Below, piece after piece: positions 13,376 to 26,520 of a stretch of 64,000 nt of DNA. Position 1 is the stretch's first letter. Each line of letters starts with the position of its first letter. This DNA is from Dugong dugon. Taxonomy: Eukaryota > Chordata > Mammalia > Sirenia > Dugongidae. The notes below the pieces were generated by a model. The model saw only the letters and a list, made by a program, of their open reading frames with translations, did no database searches and was not told the origin of the DNA. Location: positions 75,438,919-75,502,918 of the forward strand of contig CM057464.1 in assembly GCA_030035585.1 (NCBI GenBank), given 5' to 3'. The translations under genes and the position numbers were made by a program.

Positions 13376-13576
13376 TGTGGTGTGCCATCGAGTCGATTCT
13401 GACTCACAGTGACCCTATAGGACAGAGCAGAACTGCCCATAGGGTTTCCAAGGCTGTAATCTTTACAGGAGCAGATCGCCAGGTCTTTTCTCCTGTGGAA
13501 CCACTGGGTGGGGCAGATCCTCGGACCTTTCTGTTAGCAGCAGAGCACTTAACCATTGTGCCACCAGGGCTCCTCC
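13376..13576 (-). repeat. AfroSINE with target duplication
   Basis: The reversed tail 'catcgagtcgattctgactc' is followed by a body with the extra 'aggagcagatcgccaggtct' segment and the head 'gtgccaccagggctcct'. The ten bases tgataagcac are duplicated exactly at 13366-13375 and 13577-13586; the target itself looks like an old MIR/L2-type fragment. Confidence 0.94.
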
Positions 13577-13732
13577 TGATAAGCACCCAGAGGTATTAAG
13601 AAGACAAACCAAAAATAGTTTCTATAGCCCTCCAATCTGGTTTTGCAAACTACTATAAACAAATAAGCAATCTGATATTCCTTAATCTTCCTAATGTACT
13701 TCCATAACATCTATCAGTATTAGGTACTTCCT

Positions 13733-13905
13733 TGGAGCCCTGGTGGCACGGTGGTTAAGCATTTAGCTGCTAATGAAAAAGGTCAGCAGTTCAAATCCAC
13801 CAGCCACTCCTTTAGAAACCCCATGGGGCAGTTCTACTCTATCCTACAGGGTCTCTATGAGTCGGAATCACCTCAACAGCAATGGGTTTGGTCTGGTTTG
13901 GGGTA
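13733..13905 (+). repeat. AfroSINE, short form
   Basis: The head 'tggagccctggtggcacggt' and the tail 'ctatgagtcggaatcacctc' are followed by 'gggtttggtctggtttgg'. It is the third copy within about 850 bases, in alternating orientation. Confidence 0.94.
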
Positions 13906-14559
13906 TAATCCTGGGGGAGGGGGTTACTTTAAAACTTTATAACACAAGGTAATGGGTATAGGAAACAATGTCCAAACCAGGTAAAGGGTATAAGAAAGTT
14001 ATTCTTAGGGTATTCTTAGGTGTACACGCAGTACACCACTTTAATGGTTCCATAATTCATCCTGTTGGTTTTCCCCAACAAACCGAGATCTCCTAAAGGA
14101 AAGCAACATCATCTTTTTCATCTTTACACGTGTGTACTGAGAACCCAATAAATTTTTATGCATATAATTTTTTAAATAAATGACTGAGAAAAATAAAAAG
14201 TCAGATGAAAAAGCAAATGGGTACTCTGGCTAAAGACTGTACCCATTAGAGAACATTATAGCCTTTATTTGACTTGCACAAATCAGTGTCTTCTCGCCCC
14301 AGTGGACTCTGCCTAAGGAGACAGCCTGTGAGTGTATGATCAAATCAGATGCTGAAAATAATAGCTGAGGCCATAATGGACCTCCTGAGCCATAAAAGAC
14401 GGCACAAACCTTAAGTTTGTAAATTGTTTATGAAAGTGCCAGATGGTCTGCTAAGTCAATGTCACTTAATACCCACAATATCGCTTATAAATTATACCCT
14501 AGTCAGACTCACATAAAAGGTTTTATTAAAAACCAGTACTTCTTCATAGGCACGCCAAT

Positions 14560-15190
14560 ATTTAATAATTTTCTTCTTTTAAACTTTTCTACTTTATTTG
14601 TGATGATATTTACATTTATTACAGAAACAGTAGATACTTGTTTTTAAAAGTCAAATAGAGATTGAGGGGGAAAAAAATCTTACCCCTGGAGTTAATCACC
14701 AGTAAGTCTGGTCTCTGTCTCTTTAAACCTCTCTGTTTGTATACAGCATTTCTTTTTTCTTCTTTTCTTTTTTTTAAATTAAAAATGTCATACACATTAG
14801 TCTTCTACCTTTTCATTTTCCTTAATAATGTATCTGGAAAATGTTATAGGTCAATACTTAGAGATCTAACTCATACTTTTTATTAGCTGTTTATTGTTGC
14901 AAGTATCAAAATTTATTTAACCATCCTACTGATGGTTATTCAGGCTGCTTCCAGTATTCTGCTGTTATGAACAATGTCACAGTTAATATCCTTGCACTTA
15001 AATTCTATTTGTAGGAACGATTCTAAAATGTTCCTGAAATGTGGGTCAAAGAGTATATGTGTCTTCGGGACTAACATCCTTTCCCCAAAGACAGTAACAA
15101 GTCACCTTCTCACAAGCGATGCATGAGAGTACTGTTTCCCCAGATTCTTGCCAGTACTAGATATTATAATAAATGATTTTGGAAGATGAT
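14560..15190 (-). mobile_element. Old L1 (L1M-type) 3' region, antisense
   Basis: Read on the plus strand it has the usual reversed L1 3' UTR phrases: 'tttaaccatcctactgatgg', 'caggctgcttccagtattct', 'gggtcaaagagtatatgtg' and 'atgagagtactgtttcccca'. It has no coding content, and the boundaries are approximate. Confidence 0.7.
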
Positions 15191-16024
15191 GACAAGAATA
15201 AAAGTAGTTACTAACTTTAAAAAATACTATTTCTAATCTTTTTCTAAAAGCCTTTAAATTTCTCCATAGACCTGTCCATTATCAAAAACTGCCAGGTGTT
15301 TCTAATTCACCAACAGACTGTACTATAGAAATTCACTTGTAATTTCCAAACAATTTATAACACATCTTATCTTAGAAATGCTGTTTAAATGAAGGTTAAA
15401 TAACCCAGGCTAATACAAAGCTATATTTTTAATTTTTAAAATGGTTTTAAGAATTACCAGTATACAATAGTAGACATTTTGGGGTCCATCCAGAATAATA
15501 ATTAAAATACGTAACACTGGAACCAAAAAGAAAAAAAAATGTTTAAAAATACACAACAGGAGAGTTCTTACTGGAAACACACTTTCCAAATCACATTCTT
15601 CCCAACCATATATATCTGCCTGCCACTATCATGGAGAGCCCTAAGAAGACAGGAACAGCCAAAAGAAACCCAACTTGGGGTGGGAGGGAGTGGGTGGATA
15701 GCATGTATGTGTGGAGACCCAGAAAATGAAGAATGGAGTTAGGCTACCATTCACCTAAAAGCCTCAATCTCCCAACACTGCAGAAGTACCAAAATAAGCT
15801 CCCTCTCCTTTCTTCCCTGCCCTCCCCTTCTCCATCACCCCACAAAACACCATATGCTCACATGAGGTATGAGCAAATCCAAACTTTCCATCACTTCCAC
15901 TGCCCCTCCTACTTTCTAAGTGTGTTAGAATTGAGGCCACATAGCATCATATTCTCCTCTATTCACTCTAATCTAGAGCAAAAGGGAAAACTCCAGATTC
16001 CTGCAGATCCTCAGAATGCAGACT

Positions 16025-16232
16025 ATGGTGGCACCGATGGTTAAGTGCTCGGCTGCTAAGTGAAAGGTTGGCAGTTTGAACCCACTCAGTGGCTCCAGGG
16101 GAGAAAGACCTGGTGATCTGCTCCCATAAAGATTATAGCCAAGAAAACCCTATGGGGCAGTTCTACTCTGTCACACAGGGTCACTGGAGTTGGAATCGAC
16201 TCCACAGCATCTAACAACAACAACAACAGCAA
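16025..16232 (+). repeat. AfroSINE with RTE-like (aac)n end
   Basis: The head 'tggtggcaccgatggttaag' and the middle 'gagaaagacctggtgatctg' are followed by the tail 'ttggaatcgactccacagca', which runs into 'tctaacaacaacaacaac'. That end is the same as the RTE 3' end at 45730-45746. Confidence 0.92.
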
Positions 16233-17278
16233 TCTATCTCTTAAAGCCCCAGAACACTGATGAGCCTGCTGCATGCGATTTATCATCACTGACATAAATG
16301 CTGGCCCCTAAAATACATAAACATTACAGGCAACACTGAAAACATTCTTATCGTTGCATGTATAGAATAACCCTGACATCACTACTTTTGTCTCTACTAT
16401 TGTTTCACTTCTTCCACTCATTTCTTCTATCTTCTTTTCCTTACTAATTCCCTAGTAATTCCTAGCCTTTTTTGTTAAGTGACATAGATATAGCTACTGA
16501 AAGAACCCCATCTATCTATCAATAAGTAGAAGAGGAGGGTGAGTAGAGTGGAGAAATGGAAATCAGGAGACTTCGGCTTACTCCTTGCATTTTCCTTTGC
16601 TAACCTCATTTCTCTGGACTTCAGTTTTTTTCAAGTACAAAAAGAAAGAACTAAAAACTGACACACTCAAATGTTTTCTTTTTCTACATCAACTACATGC
16701 AATGGAACTTCTCAAAGGATGGACAGTTAGAAAACAAAAATCAGGATTAGATGCAGAACTACCCTATAGTTCTGTCAAGGTGGGGGGCACAAATCTGACT
16801 GGCTTCAGCAATCCCCCAGAATGAAGCGGTCTCAAAGCTGAAGACCGGCAGTCCTGATGCTGTCACTCCTCCCCAAACTCAAAGCACTGGTTTGAAAAAC
16901 TTGGTGAAAGACTAGATAATCAGTAATTGCTTGGTCAGATTTAGTGCTAACGCAAAGTATTAAAAGTACCACAAACAACATCATTCATTTAACCAGAGAT
17001 GGAACAAGTCTTGCAAAAGACAATGTGAGTCTTTCCTCAAGATTATACATTGTGGCCATTCAACTAAAGACATAAAAAACACAATCCTAGACATGAAAGA
17101 ACAACACATAAAGAGCAACAGCAATGAAAACACCTTCAAAAAGTCATTTGCACACATTCGAAGGCACCAACTATACATACCATAAACGCATTTAATGACA
17201 GTAGGAAAACTTCTTAATGTGAATTTCTTCCCAACTTCTACTTTAATCAGTGTTAAAATAAATTTAATCCCCCAAAAC

Positions 17279-17477
17279 CCCATCGCCATCGAGTCGATTC
17301 TGACTCACAGCAACCTTATAGGACAGAGTAGAACTGCCACATAGGGTTTCTAAGGCTGTAAATCTTTACGGAAGTAGACTGCCACATCTTTCTCCTGTGA
17401 AGCAGCTGGTGGGTTTGAACCACCAACGTTTCAGTTGGCAGTCAAGCACTTTGATCACTGTGCCACCAGGGTTCCTT
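17279..17477 (-). repeat. AfroSINE
   Basis: The reversed tail 'catcgagtcgattctgactc' starts it. The middle 'tttacggaagtagactgcca' and the head 'gtgccaccagggttcc' follow. Confidence 0.94.
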
Positions 17478-18375
17478 TTAATCCCCAAAGTACTCCTTAA
17501 TTCAGTACCATTAATAAATAATACAATCTTGAAAACTAGCACAATAAAATACAAATGCAATAAATGATTACAAACTATATCAAAATCCTCAAAACTATTT
17601 TGAAAATATTTCAAAAGGAATCAGTTATAGTTTCTGAAAATAAAAATATAAACAGAATATGGTGATCACTACCAGAATAAAAAATGAGGTGAATGCCATA
17701 AATAATAAAAGGAAAATGTGTCAGAAAACAATGTCAAGGATAACCAAACAGATCATATCAGTATAAACCAAAAAAACAAAAAAGCCTGCTAATCTTCTTA
17801 TATCTGTCACTCTAAGGATCTAACACACTTGTCGACACATAAGAAGCATTCAATAAATGTTTTCTAATAAATGATTAATTAAATAATTAATTAAGGCAGG
17901 TATTATAGGATGGTTAGCAACATTGATAATCATTCATTTTAATTTATAAGCCCATCCAAGACTAGCTAGTTAGCATAAGCCCCAGGAATGGAAACCAGAT
18001 CTCCTGATTATTAGTCACTGCTTCCTTTATTGCTGAACTGCTAGAATTCCAAGAGATTAGAATTTTTTAATTGGATATGTAACTCCAGAATCTACTCAAA
18101 TCATTAATTAGGTGGTATCTTATGAACAGTTAATTGCTAAATGACTTATATAATCCATTCAATGCCTTTCTTATCATTAAACATGTTTCTGAAGTTTATA
18201 ATTAGATGAAAAGATACCAACATAATATTAGCCAAAATAAAATCAGACAAAAAATTGCTTAACTACAGTTTTATGACATTGTTTATTACCACTACACAAC
18301 AGAATACATGCATCAGTCATTACAAATATTCTGAAATAATACTTAATGGCATTAGGAAATGCCATGATAGATTGA

Positions 18376-20398
18376 GTGACAAAAGCAAGATAAACACCAT
18401 ACACAAAAACAAATTCAAAACAGTTTAAGGACCTAAATGTACAAACTAAACCAATAAAATTCTTAGAAGAAAATGCAGAGGCAAGGCTGTCAGGCCTAGC
18501 TTTTAACAATAGATCATCTGAAATAACAAAAGCACAAACAGCAAAAGACAAAATAAATAAATGAGATCTCATAAAAATTAAAAACTTTTGTTCATTAAAA
18601 GACTTTATCAAAAAAGTGAAAAGACAAGCTACCGACTGGGAGAGTATCTTTAGAAACCATATATCTGACAAGAATCTAAAAACCAAAATATATATAAAAC
18701 TTCAACAACTTAACAACAAAAGGACAAATAATTCCATCATAAAATGGGCAAAGGATTCGAATAGACATTTCACCAAAGAGGACATTCAAATGGCCATCAA
18801 ATCCACGAGAAGATGCTCAGCACCATTAGCCATCAGAGAGAGAGATGAAAATCAAAACCACAATGAGAGACCATTTCACTCCTACTAGGATGGGTAAGAT
18901 AAAAAAAATAACAAATGTTGGCAAGGATGTGGGGAAACTGGAACCATTATCCTCTGCTGGTGGGAATGCAAAATGAACAGCCGTTGTGGAAAAGTGTGGC
19001 AGTTCCTCAAAAAACTAAAAATAGAACTACCATACGACCCAGCAATTCCACTCTTAGGTATATACCCAAAAGACTTGAAAGCAGTAACTCAAAAAGAGAC
19101 GTGCACACCAATGTTCACCGCAGCACTATTCACAATAATCAAGAGGTCGAAATAACCCAAACGTCCATCAACAGATGAATGAACGAACAAAATGTGGTAC
19201 ATATATACAATGGAATACTACTCAGCCAACAGGAAAAATGAAGCCTTGATACGTGCTACAGTATAGATGGAGCTTGAAGGTATTACGCTGAGCGAAGTAA
19301 GCCAATCACGAAAGGACAAATATTACGTGACCTCACTTATATAAAAAAACAAAAAAAGATAAATGTATAGAGAACAAAGTTTATTAGTGGTTACCAGGGG
19401 CAGCGAGTGGTGGTGGGGGGTTTAACCCTGATGGAAAAATTGCATTGATTAAGGGTAGGGTTGCACAGCCAACTATTGTAATTGCTGTCAATAAGTTGGC
19501 CACCTGTAAAAAAAACTGAATTGGCAAAAGTTCTGTGATAGATACGTTTACCAAAAAAAAAAAAAAAGAGTAGCTGCTGAGGCTGTTTATGTACAACCAA
19601 ACACCTCATGGGATTTGGTTCCTTGGTTTGGAGGTTTAGGGTCATGGTTTCATGGGACATCCCAGTTAAGTGGCCTAATAATGTGTTTAGTGCTTCTGTT
19701 CTACCTCTTAGTTTGCTGCACAGTGCCTGGGGTCTTAAAAGCTTGCAAGCAACTATCCAAGGCACAACAATTGTTCTCTATTCACCTGGAACAACAGAGG
19801 AAGAAGGAGACTCAGGAATAAGAGGAGGATATGAAATCTGTGGCTAATTGCCTCCATGAACAACTGTCTCTTTTGCCATGAGACCAGAAGAACCAGATGG
19901 TGCCCTGCTACCATTACTGAACATTTTAATCAAAGATTCCAAAGAAGTGTCCTGATCAAAAGGGGGAAAATGCAGAACAGAAGTTCAAATTCTTATGGAC
20001 TTTAGGCTTTCTGGAGCCATAGAGGGTAGATGAACTCCTGAAACTACTGCCCTGAGATAATCTTTAAACCTTAACCAAAAATATCCCCTGAAGTCATCTT
20101 AAAAGCAAACAATACCTTAGCTTAACTAGTAAAAAAGGTCTGCCTTAAGCATTATGTTCTTTTAAGAACTATCTATATGGGATCAAATAGACAACAGCAA
20201 CTCAAAAGATTAGATAGGAATCTTAGGGAGCAGTGAGTTTATGTTAATGATGGAAGAACATGTCAGAAAAGGAGGGTGAGAATGGTTACACAACTTGAAG
20301 AATGTAACCAACATCACTAAACTGTACATGTAGAAACTGTTGAGTTGGTGTATATTCTGCTATGTATATACTCAACAACAAAATAAATAAATTTTAGA
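18376..20398 (+). mobile_element. L1 LINE, 5'-truncated: ORF2 C-terminal part plus 3' UTR
   Basis: Bases 18376-19200 read like the end of L1 ORF2 in several broken frames. Phrases include 'gacaagctaccgactgggag', 'acatttcaccaaagaggaca' and 'gcaaggatgtggggaaactg'; two remnants at 18616-18888 and 18915-19178 carry the tell-tale residues (TKEDIQMAIKSTRRCSAPLA). The typical 'tatacaatggaatactactc' follows. From about 19560 a poly-A-punctuated 3' UTR continues to 20398. There are stops and frameshifts throughout and no reverse-transcriptase domain, so it is dead. The antisense frame of 147 codons at 18243-18686 is only a shadow. Confidence 0.88.
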
Positions 20399-20399
20399 A

Positions 20400-20612
20400 G
20401 GAAATAAAGAATTATCTCTATGAGATCAAAGTGACAATGGCAACTTGAAAGTTTGGATGGGAAGGTTTGAGGGCAGTGAGTTTAAAATAACGGTGGTAGC
20501 ATAATTTGGAAAAGGACTGCGAGAATGTACCAATGTCACTGAAATGTCATGTTGAAATGGTGTATCCTTGGCTGTGTATATTTTCACCAAAATAAAAAAA
20601 AAAAAAAATTTT
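20400..20612 (+). repeat. Second, partial copy of the L1 3' tail
   Basis: This segment repeats the final part of the preceding L1 3' UTR (about 20168-20398) in the same order. Matching phrases include a 'gagatcaaagtgacaatggc'-type start, 'gggcagtgagttta', 'ggtggtagcataa' and a tail ending 'ccaaaataaaaaaaaa'. The copies are clearly diverged. Confidence 0.7.
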
Positions 20613-20837
20613 AAAACAAGATAAAGAACTTTAGACACAGTGATACAATTTTTAAATTTTATATAATTAAAGAAAAATGAGAAAGTAGAAGGAAACCTGT
20701 GAGAACATTAACTACTGTAATTTGATAATGGAACAACAGTTTTTTTTTTAATATATATTTTGTACACTTCCTTATTTTCCTAAAATGTTAGTATGTATCA
20801 TAGGTTTTCTTCCCATGTTACCCCAAGTACTTACACT

Positions 20838-21132
20838 GTTGTTGTTAGCTGCTGTCCAGTTGGCCTCCAACTCATGGTGACCCCATGCACAACAGGATCA
20901 TACCACTGTCATCCATAGGGTTTTCACTGGCTGATTTTTGGAAGTAGATTGCCAGGCCTTTCTTCCTAGTCTATCTCAGTCTGAAAGCTTTGCTGAAATC
21001 GGTTCAGTATCATAGCAACACACAAGCCTCCAGTAACAGACAAGTGGTGGTTGTGCTTGAGGAGCATCAGCCAGGAATCAAACCCAGGTCTCCCACAAAG
21101 AAGGCAAGAATTCTACCATTGAACCAAGACTG
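20838..21132 (-). repeat. Long AfroSINE variant
   Basis: The body matches the copies at 11923 and 48341 ('ggctgatttttggaagtaga', 'tcagtatcatagcaacacac', 'attctaccattgaaccaaga'). The flanks 'aagtacttacac' and 'aactacttacat' look like a diverged target duplication. Confidence 0.9.
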
Positions 21133-21569
21133 CCCTAACTACTTACATAGTTTCTCCTTTTCCACTGAATACTACAGAAATTACATCTTTAGTCAATGGG
21201 ATCACTTTCCGTCTTGATTACATAATAATCTAAATGTACAACCCTATAATTTTAAGAGCTGTTTCAATTAACAATGGAAATAAGAATAATGGAGTTTTTC
21301 CCTCAAGTAACTAAAGCCTCTGGAACCAACAACAGAATATTTCACTTAAGTTTACGGATTATGGACTGCCCAAAACAAAAAGTCAACCTTACTTCTCTCT
21401 TCCTAAATACACAACTTTATGAATAATTTCAGAACATATTTAAGGGCTATTTATTTAAACTGAGAATATTCACCTCTCACTGCAGATATGACTATAATCC
21501 ATATATAATTAATGATAACTTTGAACGCATATAAAGATGGGTCACAATTATCTATAAAAGAGAGCTCTC

Positions 21570-21815
21570 TGGACTTGCAGATGAATCCTCACATGCTGTC
21601 TTCCCCGGGGTGTTATTCTGTTTTTATGTCGTTTTTCTCTTTTATAAAACCCACTCAAGAAGGGATGAGGATTAGGACCCATCCTACTCTGGTACAACCT
21701 CATCTGAATTAACTGATAAGAAAAACCCCATTTCCAAACAAGGTCACATTCACAGGAACAGAGGTTAGGACTTCAACACATCTTTTTGGGCAGACACAAT
21801 TCAATTCGTAACAAC
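21570..21815 (-). mobile_element. MaLR/MLT1-type LTR fragment, antisense
   Basis: It reads 'aaccccatttccaaacaagg', 'tcacattcacaggaacagag', 'gttaggacttcaacacatct' and 'cacaattcaattcgtaacaa', the reversed start of a MaLR-type LTR. The left part is degraded and the left boundary uncertain. Confidence 0.75.
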
Positions 21816-21834
21816 CAAGATTCTAGTTCCCTGT

Positions 21835-22010
21835 CTGCCACACATTCAATACAACTGTGGGCACTGAATTAACCTCTGGGAACTTGGTTTCCTTGGCTAT
21901 GAATTAAGGGCACTGGTTCTTACTTGTCTCAGAAGAGTTGTTATAAGAATAAAATTATATTAAATATGTAAAAATCTGATAAATACATAAGATGCTATTA
22001 ATTACTATGA
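21835..22010 (+). repeat. MIR SINE fragment
   Basis: A diverged MIR: 'gggcactgaattaacctctg', 'tttccttggctatgaatta', then 'gagttgttataagaat'. Confidence 0.65.
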
Positions 22011-22339
22011 TCATCAGTCTAACTCAGAGTTCCCTATACCATGTTAAGAATGTCTCATTTGATCTGTACATTCGCTGAGCGACTCCTAAAAGTTATTTCT
22101 CAACCACTAAATCCTGGGATTTGATATTTATTGTATAACAGATTTTTTTTTTAATGGAGGATACAATTTTCAACTCAATACTGACTATAAATAAAATTTT
22201 TCCAGTTTATGATATGAATATGCGATCATTATAATAATAACTTTTCCTACAAGAAAGAATGAAATGCAAGGTTAGACTGTCCAAATGAAACAGTAAGGCT
22301 GAGAAAACCCTCTGCCTATACCATCCATCCCCCATCCAT

Positions 22340-22560
22340 TAAAATTCTGCCTTCGTTCAAATGTCAACCCTGCTTATGAAGCCCTTGGATGCTCAGGTCA
22401 CTCCTCTTTTGCAGCACTCACGTGTAATATAGTAAGTGGGGCTGGTCCACCTTCCTTACCAAACTCAAGCTCTTTGAGAGGCTGCTGCCCTGTGTTCCTC
22501 TTCTTTCTGTAGGCTCTGGCTCCTCTGCACATTTTAAGTGCAGGTATTTAGAATTAAACT
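22340..22560 (+). repeat. L2 LINE 3' fragment
   Basis: Phrases of the L2 3' end are visible: 'cttcgttcaaatgtcaaccc', 'gaagcccttggatgctcagg', 'aaactcaagctctttgagag'. It is ancient and non-coding. Confidence 0.65.
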
Positions 22561-24152
22561 ACGTATTCTCACTTGGTAAAGATCTATTTTTCCTTGCCCC
22601 AAGTGCTTCATTTCTTCCCAGTTTTTCATTTCTTCATCTCTTCCCAGTTTTATGGAGTAGAATATGTGATTGGGGGTGGGGCATAGTACATAACATAGTA
22701 ATTTGTTCACTTTTAATCAATTTAATCAATTTTTTAAGCATTTAATCAATTTATTTCTGACAAGAAATACAGAAAGGTGGGGAACAATGCTTCTTGAACG
22801 TTTTCAAAGGAATGCTAATTCCAAGTGTTTCATCATTCAGTGTATCATTTTAATTTGACTAAAATACAAATTTAAATTTCTATAGTTTTCTAAATGGAAA
22901 GGAATAGAAATTAAACCTATATCTGTTTTTCAGCAAAACAACTAAAGTATTCTTGACATTTTGCTTTCTTTAGACTCTGCAAAATTTTTCAAAGAAAAAG
23001 TATAAAGATTCCAAACTATTTAATAGCTAAATAAATTGCCAGGAATAATAATATAGTATTAATTTCTTACATTACTCCTAACTCACATTGTTTTTGCCTC
23101 TGAGATTGCTTGAATCCTCTGCAAGACTGCTTGAACCTTCAAATAACACTGCAAAACGTCTTGATAACCATAAACTCTTGCTTAAAGTTGTGATAAAATT
23201 CATATTTTATGCAAACTCAAACTCTGACTTCAGTCAGCTCTACTAAATTTTCAACATTCTCTAGTTTCAGTTATGTATGAACAGCTAAATATTCCTTTTG
23301 TTACTGTCTTTTTTACCAGCAAAGGCAGTCAAAGGTGCTGTTAATTATTTTGAATATTTAGGAATCATTCTAACATTCATAAACACTGAGGGGCTGTGGC
23401 ACTTCTAAAATATGCTAAAAGAAAAATCAGATAATCTTGCTCTACCTTTTAATGCATACAGTTTTAAAGATCAAGTATGATAATTTATGTAAAAGCACCG
23501 TCTTAAGGAGCAGAAGAGTAAAAATATGGATTCTTATGTATTATATACATACAGTGTAATGCCCAGGCTATAATCAAATCATCATAACCAAAGCTTTCTA
23601 AAAAATTAAAACAAACAACTTTCAATCCAACCATACCTCTGATTATTTTTTAAAATAAGTAATTCAATACCCTAAGAGTTTAACTTTCACATGTTTTGCA
23701 GGACATGGACTACTAATTTCAGTCTATTCTTAAAATAGAACAGTTCAACTAATTTTAGACTCAAGTGTTACAAAGCATCATAGCTGCCAAGTGACTGGAT
23801 ACCTGAACTGCAAGCAGCAACATACGCAGACCTCCTAAAGCAAACTGTCAGATGTCTGAACTCTGAGCCACCACACGCAACTCTATGAAGTAGGTACAAT
23901 ACACAATGCACGTACCCAAAATAAAACAGTTCTTTAAGAACAGGACAACCATGTGAAAGGAAATAATCAGGCCCTTAATTTATTAAATGATATCTATAAT
24001 ATGTAACAGTTCAAAAGTGTCAAAAGGAGGTAACAGTATAAAAAGGTTATTGACCTAACAGGAGCCAGAAGGCTTGAATTCTTAGGTCTACCTTATTCAC
24101 TGACTACCTATGTGATCTCTACTGCTCAGAATATTTCATGTGCCCTATTTTA

Positions 24153-24362
24153 TCCTGGAGTCCGTGGGTGGTGCAAACAGTTAATGCACTCGGCTGCTAC
24201 GTGAAAGGCTGGCAGTTAGTCCACCCAGAGACACCTCAGAATAAAGGCCTGACAATCTACTTACAAAAAATCAGCCATTGAAAATTCTATAAAGCACAGT
24301 TCTACTCAGACACACGTGGGATCACTGTAAGTCAGAATCAACTTGATTGGCAACGGGTTTAA
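24153..24362 (+). repeat. AfroSINE, diverged
   Basis: The head 'tggagtccgtgggtggtgca' and 'ctcggctgctacgtgaaagg' are followed by a middle with 'tcagccattgaaaattctat' and the tail 'gtaagtcagaatcaacttga'. Substitutions suggest an older copy. Confidence 0.9.
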
Positions 24363-25064
24363 CCATTTTTATTTTATCCCACTTTATTAACCCAGTGAAG
24401 TAGACTTTCCATGTCTAAGTTAATTAGGTAGGATAAAACAAGCTACCAAATAGCATTATTTCATGCTAAAAATCAAGAATACAAACTGTCACACTGGAAT
24501 GCCCAGTATGGTGTACTGTAACACTGAGTATAGGGGCATGTTTTTAATTTACTGGGACAATAGTTGTTTTGTACAATGTCTTTAATACTAGGATTCATTG
24601 GGAAATATTTTCACCCACTAGAGAAAAATCAACACTTTGTCAACTCCCTTTGACAATTCTTTCCAGGAAACATCTCAGGCATGTATCAAAGTAGCCATAT
24701 TTACTGCTGACATTTACAAAACTTAATTCTTTCCAAAATCTCCTCAATCTAAAAACACATTTAATACTCATATTAAAATTTTATTTGCCTTTCACAGATA
24801 TCTAATCATTAGAATTTACAATCCAGCAAAGATACAACAGTTCAAGCTTCAAAGTCTATTTAACACTTCAACTGAAATAAATCTCTGTGAATTTTTAAAG
24901 CTATTAATTTTTATTTCATGAATCCATTAAACATGCCTCAGAAGATTCTAGTATTAATCAAAATCAGAATCCTAATGAGAATATTCTAGTAAAACTACTT
25001 CTGCAACATTTCCCCATCACTGTAATGAAATTCAAAATATATAATTTATGTCAAATGTACACTT

Positions 25065-25315
25065 GGTATTTAAATCCCATTTCTACCACTTATAGCTTAT
25101 ATTATTTCTGGAAAATGGAAAATTAACTGCTCTATGCTTCAATGCTCTTACGGTGAAATGGCAGTAGTTGTACTCAACATAAAAGAATTGTGAGAATAAG
25201 GGGAAAAAATACATATACATACATATATGTGTATCTTTCATTTACAATGCCAAGCACCATGCCTGGCATATAAGTAAGTAGACAGGCATGTAAATAATAT
25301 CTATTATTTTTATCA
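25065..25315 (+). repeat. MIR SINE
   Basis: It has 'ctaccacttatagcttat', 'ttacggtgaaatggcagtag', 'aagaattgtgagaataa' and 'caccatgcctggcatataag', split by a TA-rich (acatatat)-type expansion at about 25210-25235. Confidence 0.8.
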
Positions 25316-26039
25316 CTGCAAGTTAAAAATCAAAAGCTCAATGTATAAATTCTTGGATGGCTCTGAACTTAAATTATCATATAACCAGTGAACTTCATAT
25401 ACATTAAGTCAAACTGACTCTATAATTTGTTAAAGTTTGTGTGGGGGAAAAAAGAACTAATAAATTAAGAGGTTTTTTGAAATAAAACTTAAGGGGAAAG
25501 AATCACTGAACTATCCTGAAAGACCTTTTTAAATAATTTATGTTTATTTTTTAAAAAGCATATGAAACCAGTTATGCTCCTTGCTTATAAAAAAGAGATT
25601 CATTACTCTAAGCTGCTACTAAACAAGCTCAGAGGATTCCCAATAAGAAGACTGATAAGGTATTTATTTAAGAAGTGTTACAGCAAATGGAACACTGCAG
25701 TTTTAACATACTCACTGTATTTCCAAGGTCAAGCAAAATAGCATTCACACCATTTCACTATCAAGGAAGGTCTAGCAATGTTGAATATAAAAAATTTATT
25801 TCAAAAGCATCTGTTTAATGACATACTATAATTTTTTTTTTTTTTTTACAAATTAAAAATAAACACCTCAAGCTTCTTCAAGTTTAACTTCGACAAAAGA
25901 AATTGTTACACCGGTCCCACATACAAAACCAACCAGGTGGACGTTTTGTTAATTTCTGAAATTTCTCTTCAATTGGCCTTCCATTCCAATCGTCATAAGT
26001 TTTCAGTGGCCTCCTAACCTGTCCCCACCTCCTGAGTTT

Positions 26040-26520
26040 TCCCTTCTGATCAATCCTTCACACTGTTACCAGAGTTACCTGACTAAAACCTATCTTACGG
26101 GTAACTTCCTAATGAAGATCATCGGGGGATTCCCTCCCTACCTGCAGAAGAAAGCTCGACCTTCGTCCTGGCTATAACATTCATGGCCCTCTACGACCTG
26201 GTTCAACATCCCAAAACCAAACCCACTGTTATCGAGTCGATTCTGACTCACAGTGACCCTACAGGACAGAGTAGAACTGCCCTATAGGATTTCCAAGTCT
26301 ATAACCTTTACATAAACAGACTGCCACATCTTTCTCCCATAGAGCAGCTGGGGGTTCAAACCACCGACCTTTTGGTTAGCAGCCGAACTTAACCACTCAC
26401 TGTGCCACCAGGGCTCCTTGGTCCAACATAACCCTCCACATTTATCCACTTCTACCTTCCTATAAGCTCTACGCAATCCCACCCCTGAAACATACTGGGC
26501 ATTTTAGCCAAACATGCAGA
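26040..26520 (+). repeat. L2 LINE fragment interrupted by an AfroSINE
   Basis: The left part has 'ctggctataacattcatggc' and 'ctctacgacctggttcaaca'. The right part resumes after the SINE with 'ggtccaacataaccctccac' and 'ccacccctgaaacatactgg'. The halves are collinear L2 3'-region sequence. Confidence 0.65.
26216..26419 (-). repeat. AfroSINE nested in L2
   Basis: The reversed tail 'atcgagtcgattctgactca' leads through 'acagactgccacatctttct' and 'cgaccttttggttagcagcc' to the head 'gtgccaccagggctcct'. The flanks 'tggttcaaca' and 'tggtccaaca' are a likely ten-base target duplication. Confidence 0.94.

Noticed and set aside
18243..18686. 147-codon antisense frame
   Set aside because: It is a shadow of L1 sequence on the other strand, with no sensible protein features.
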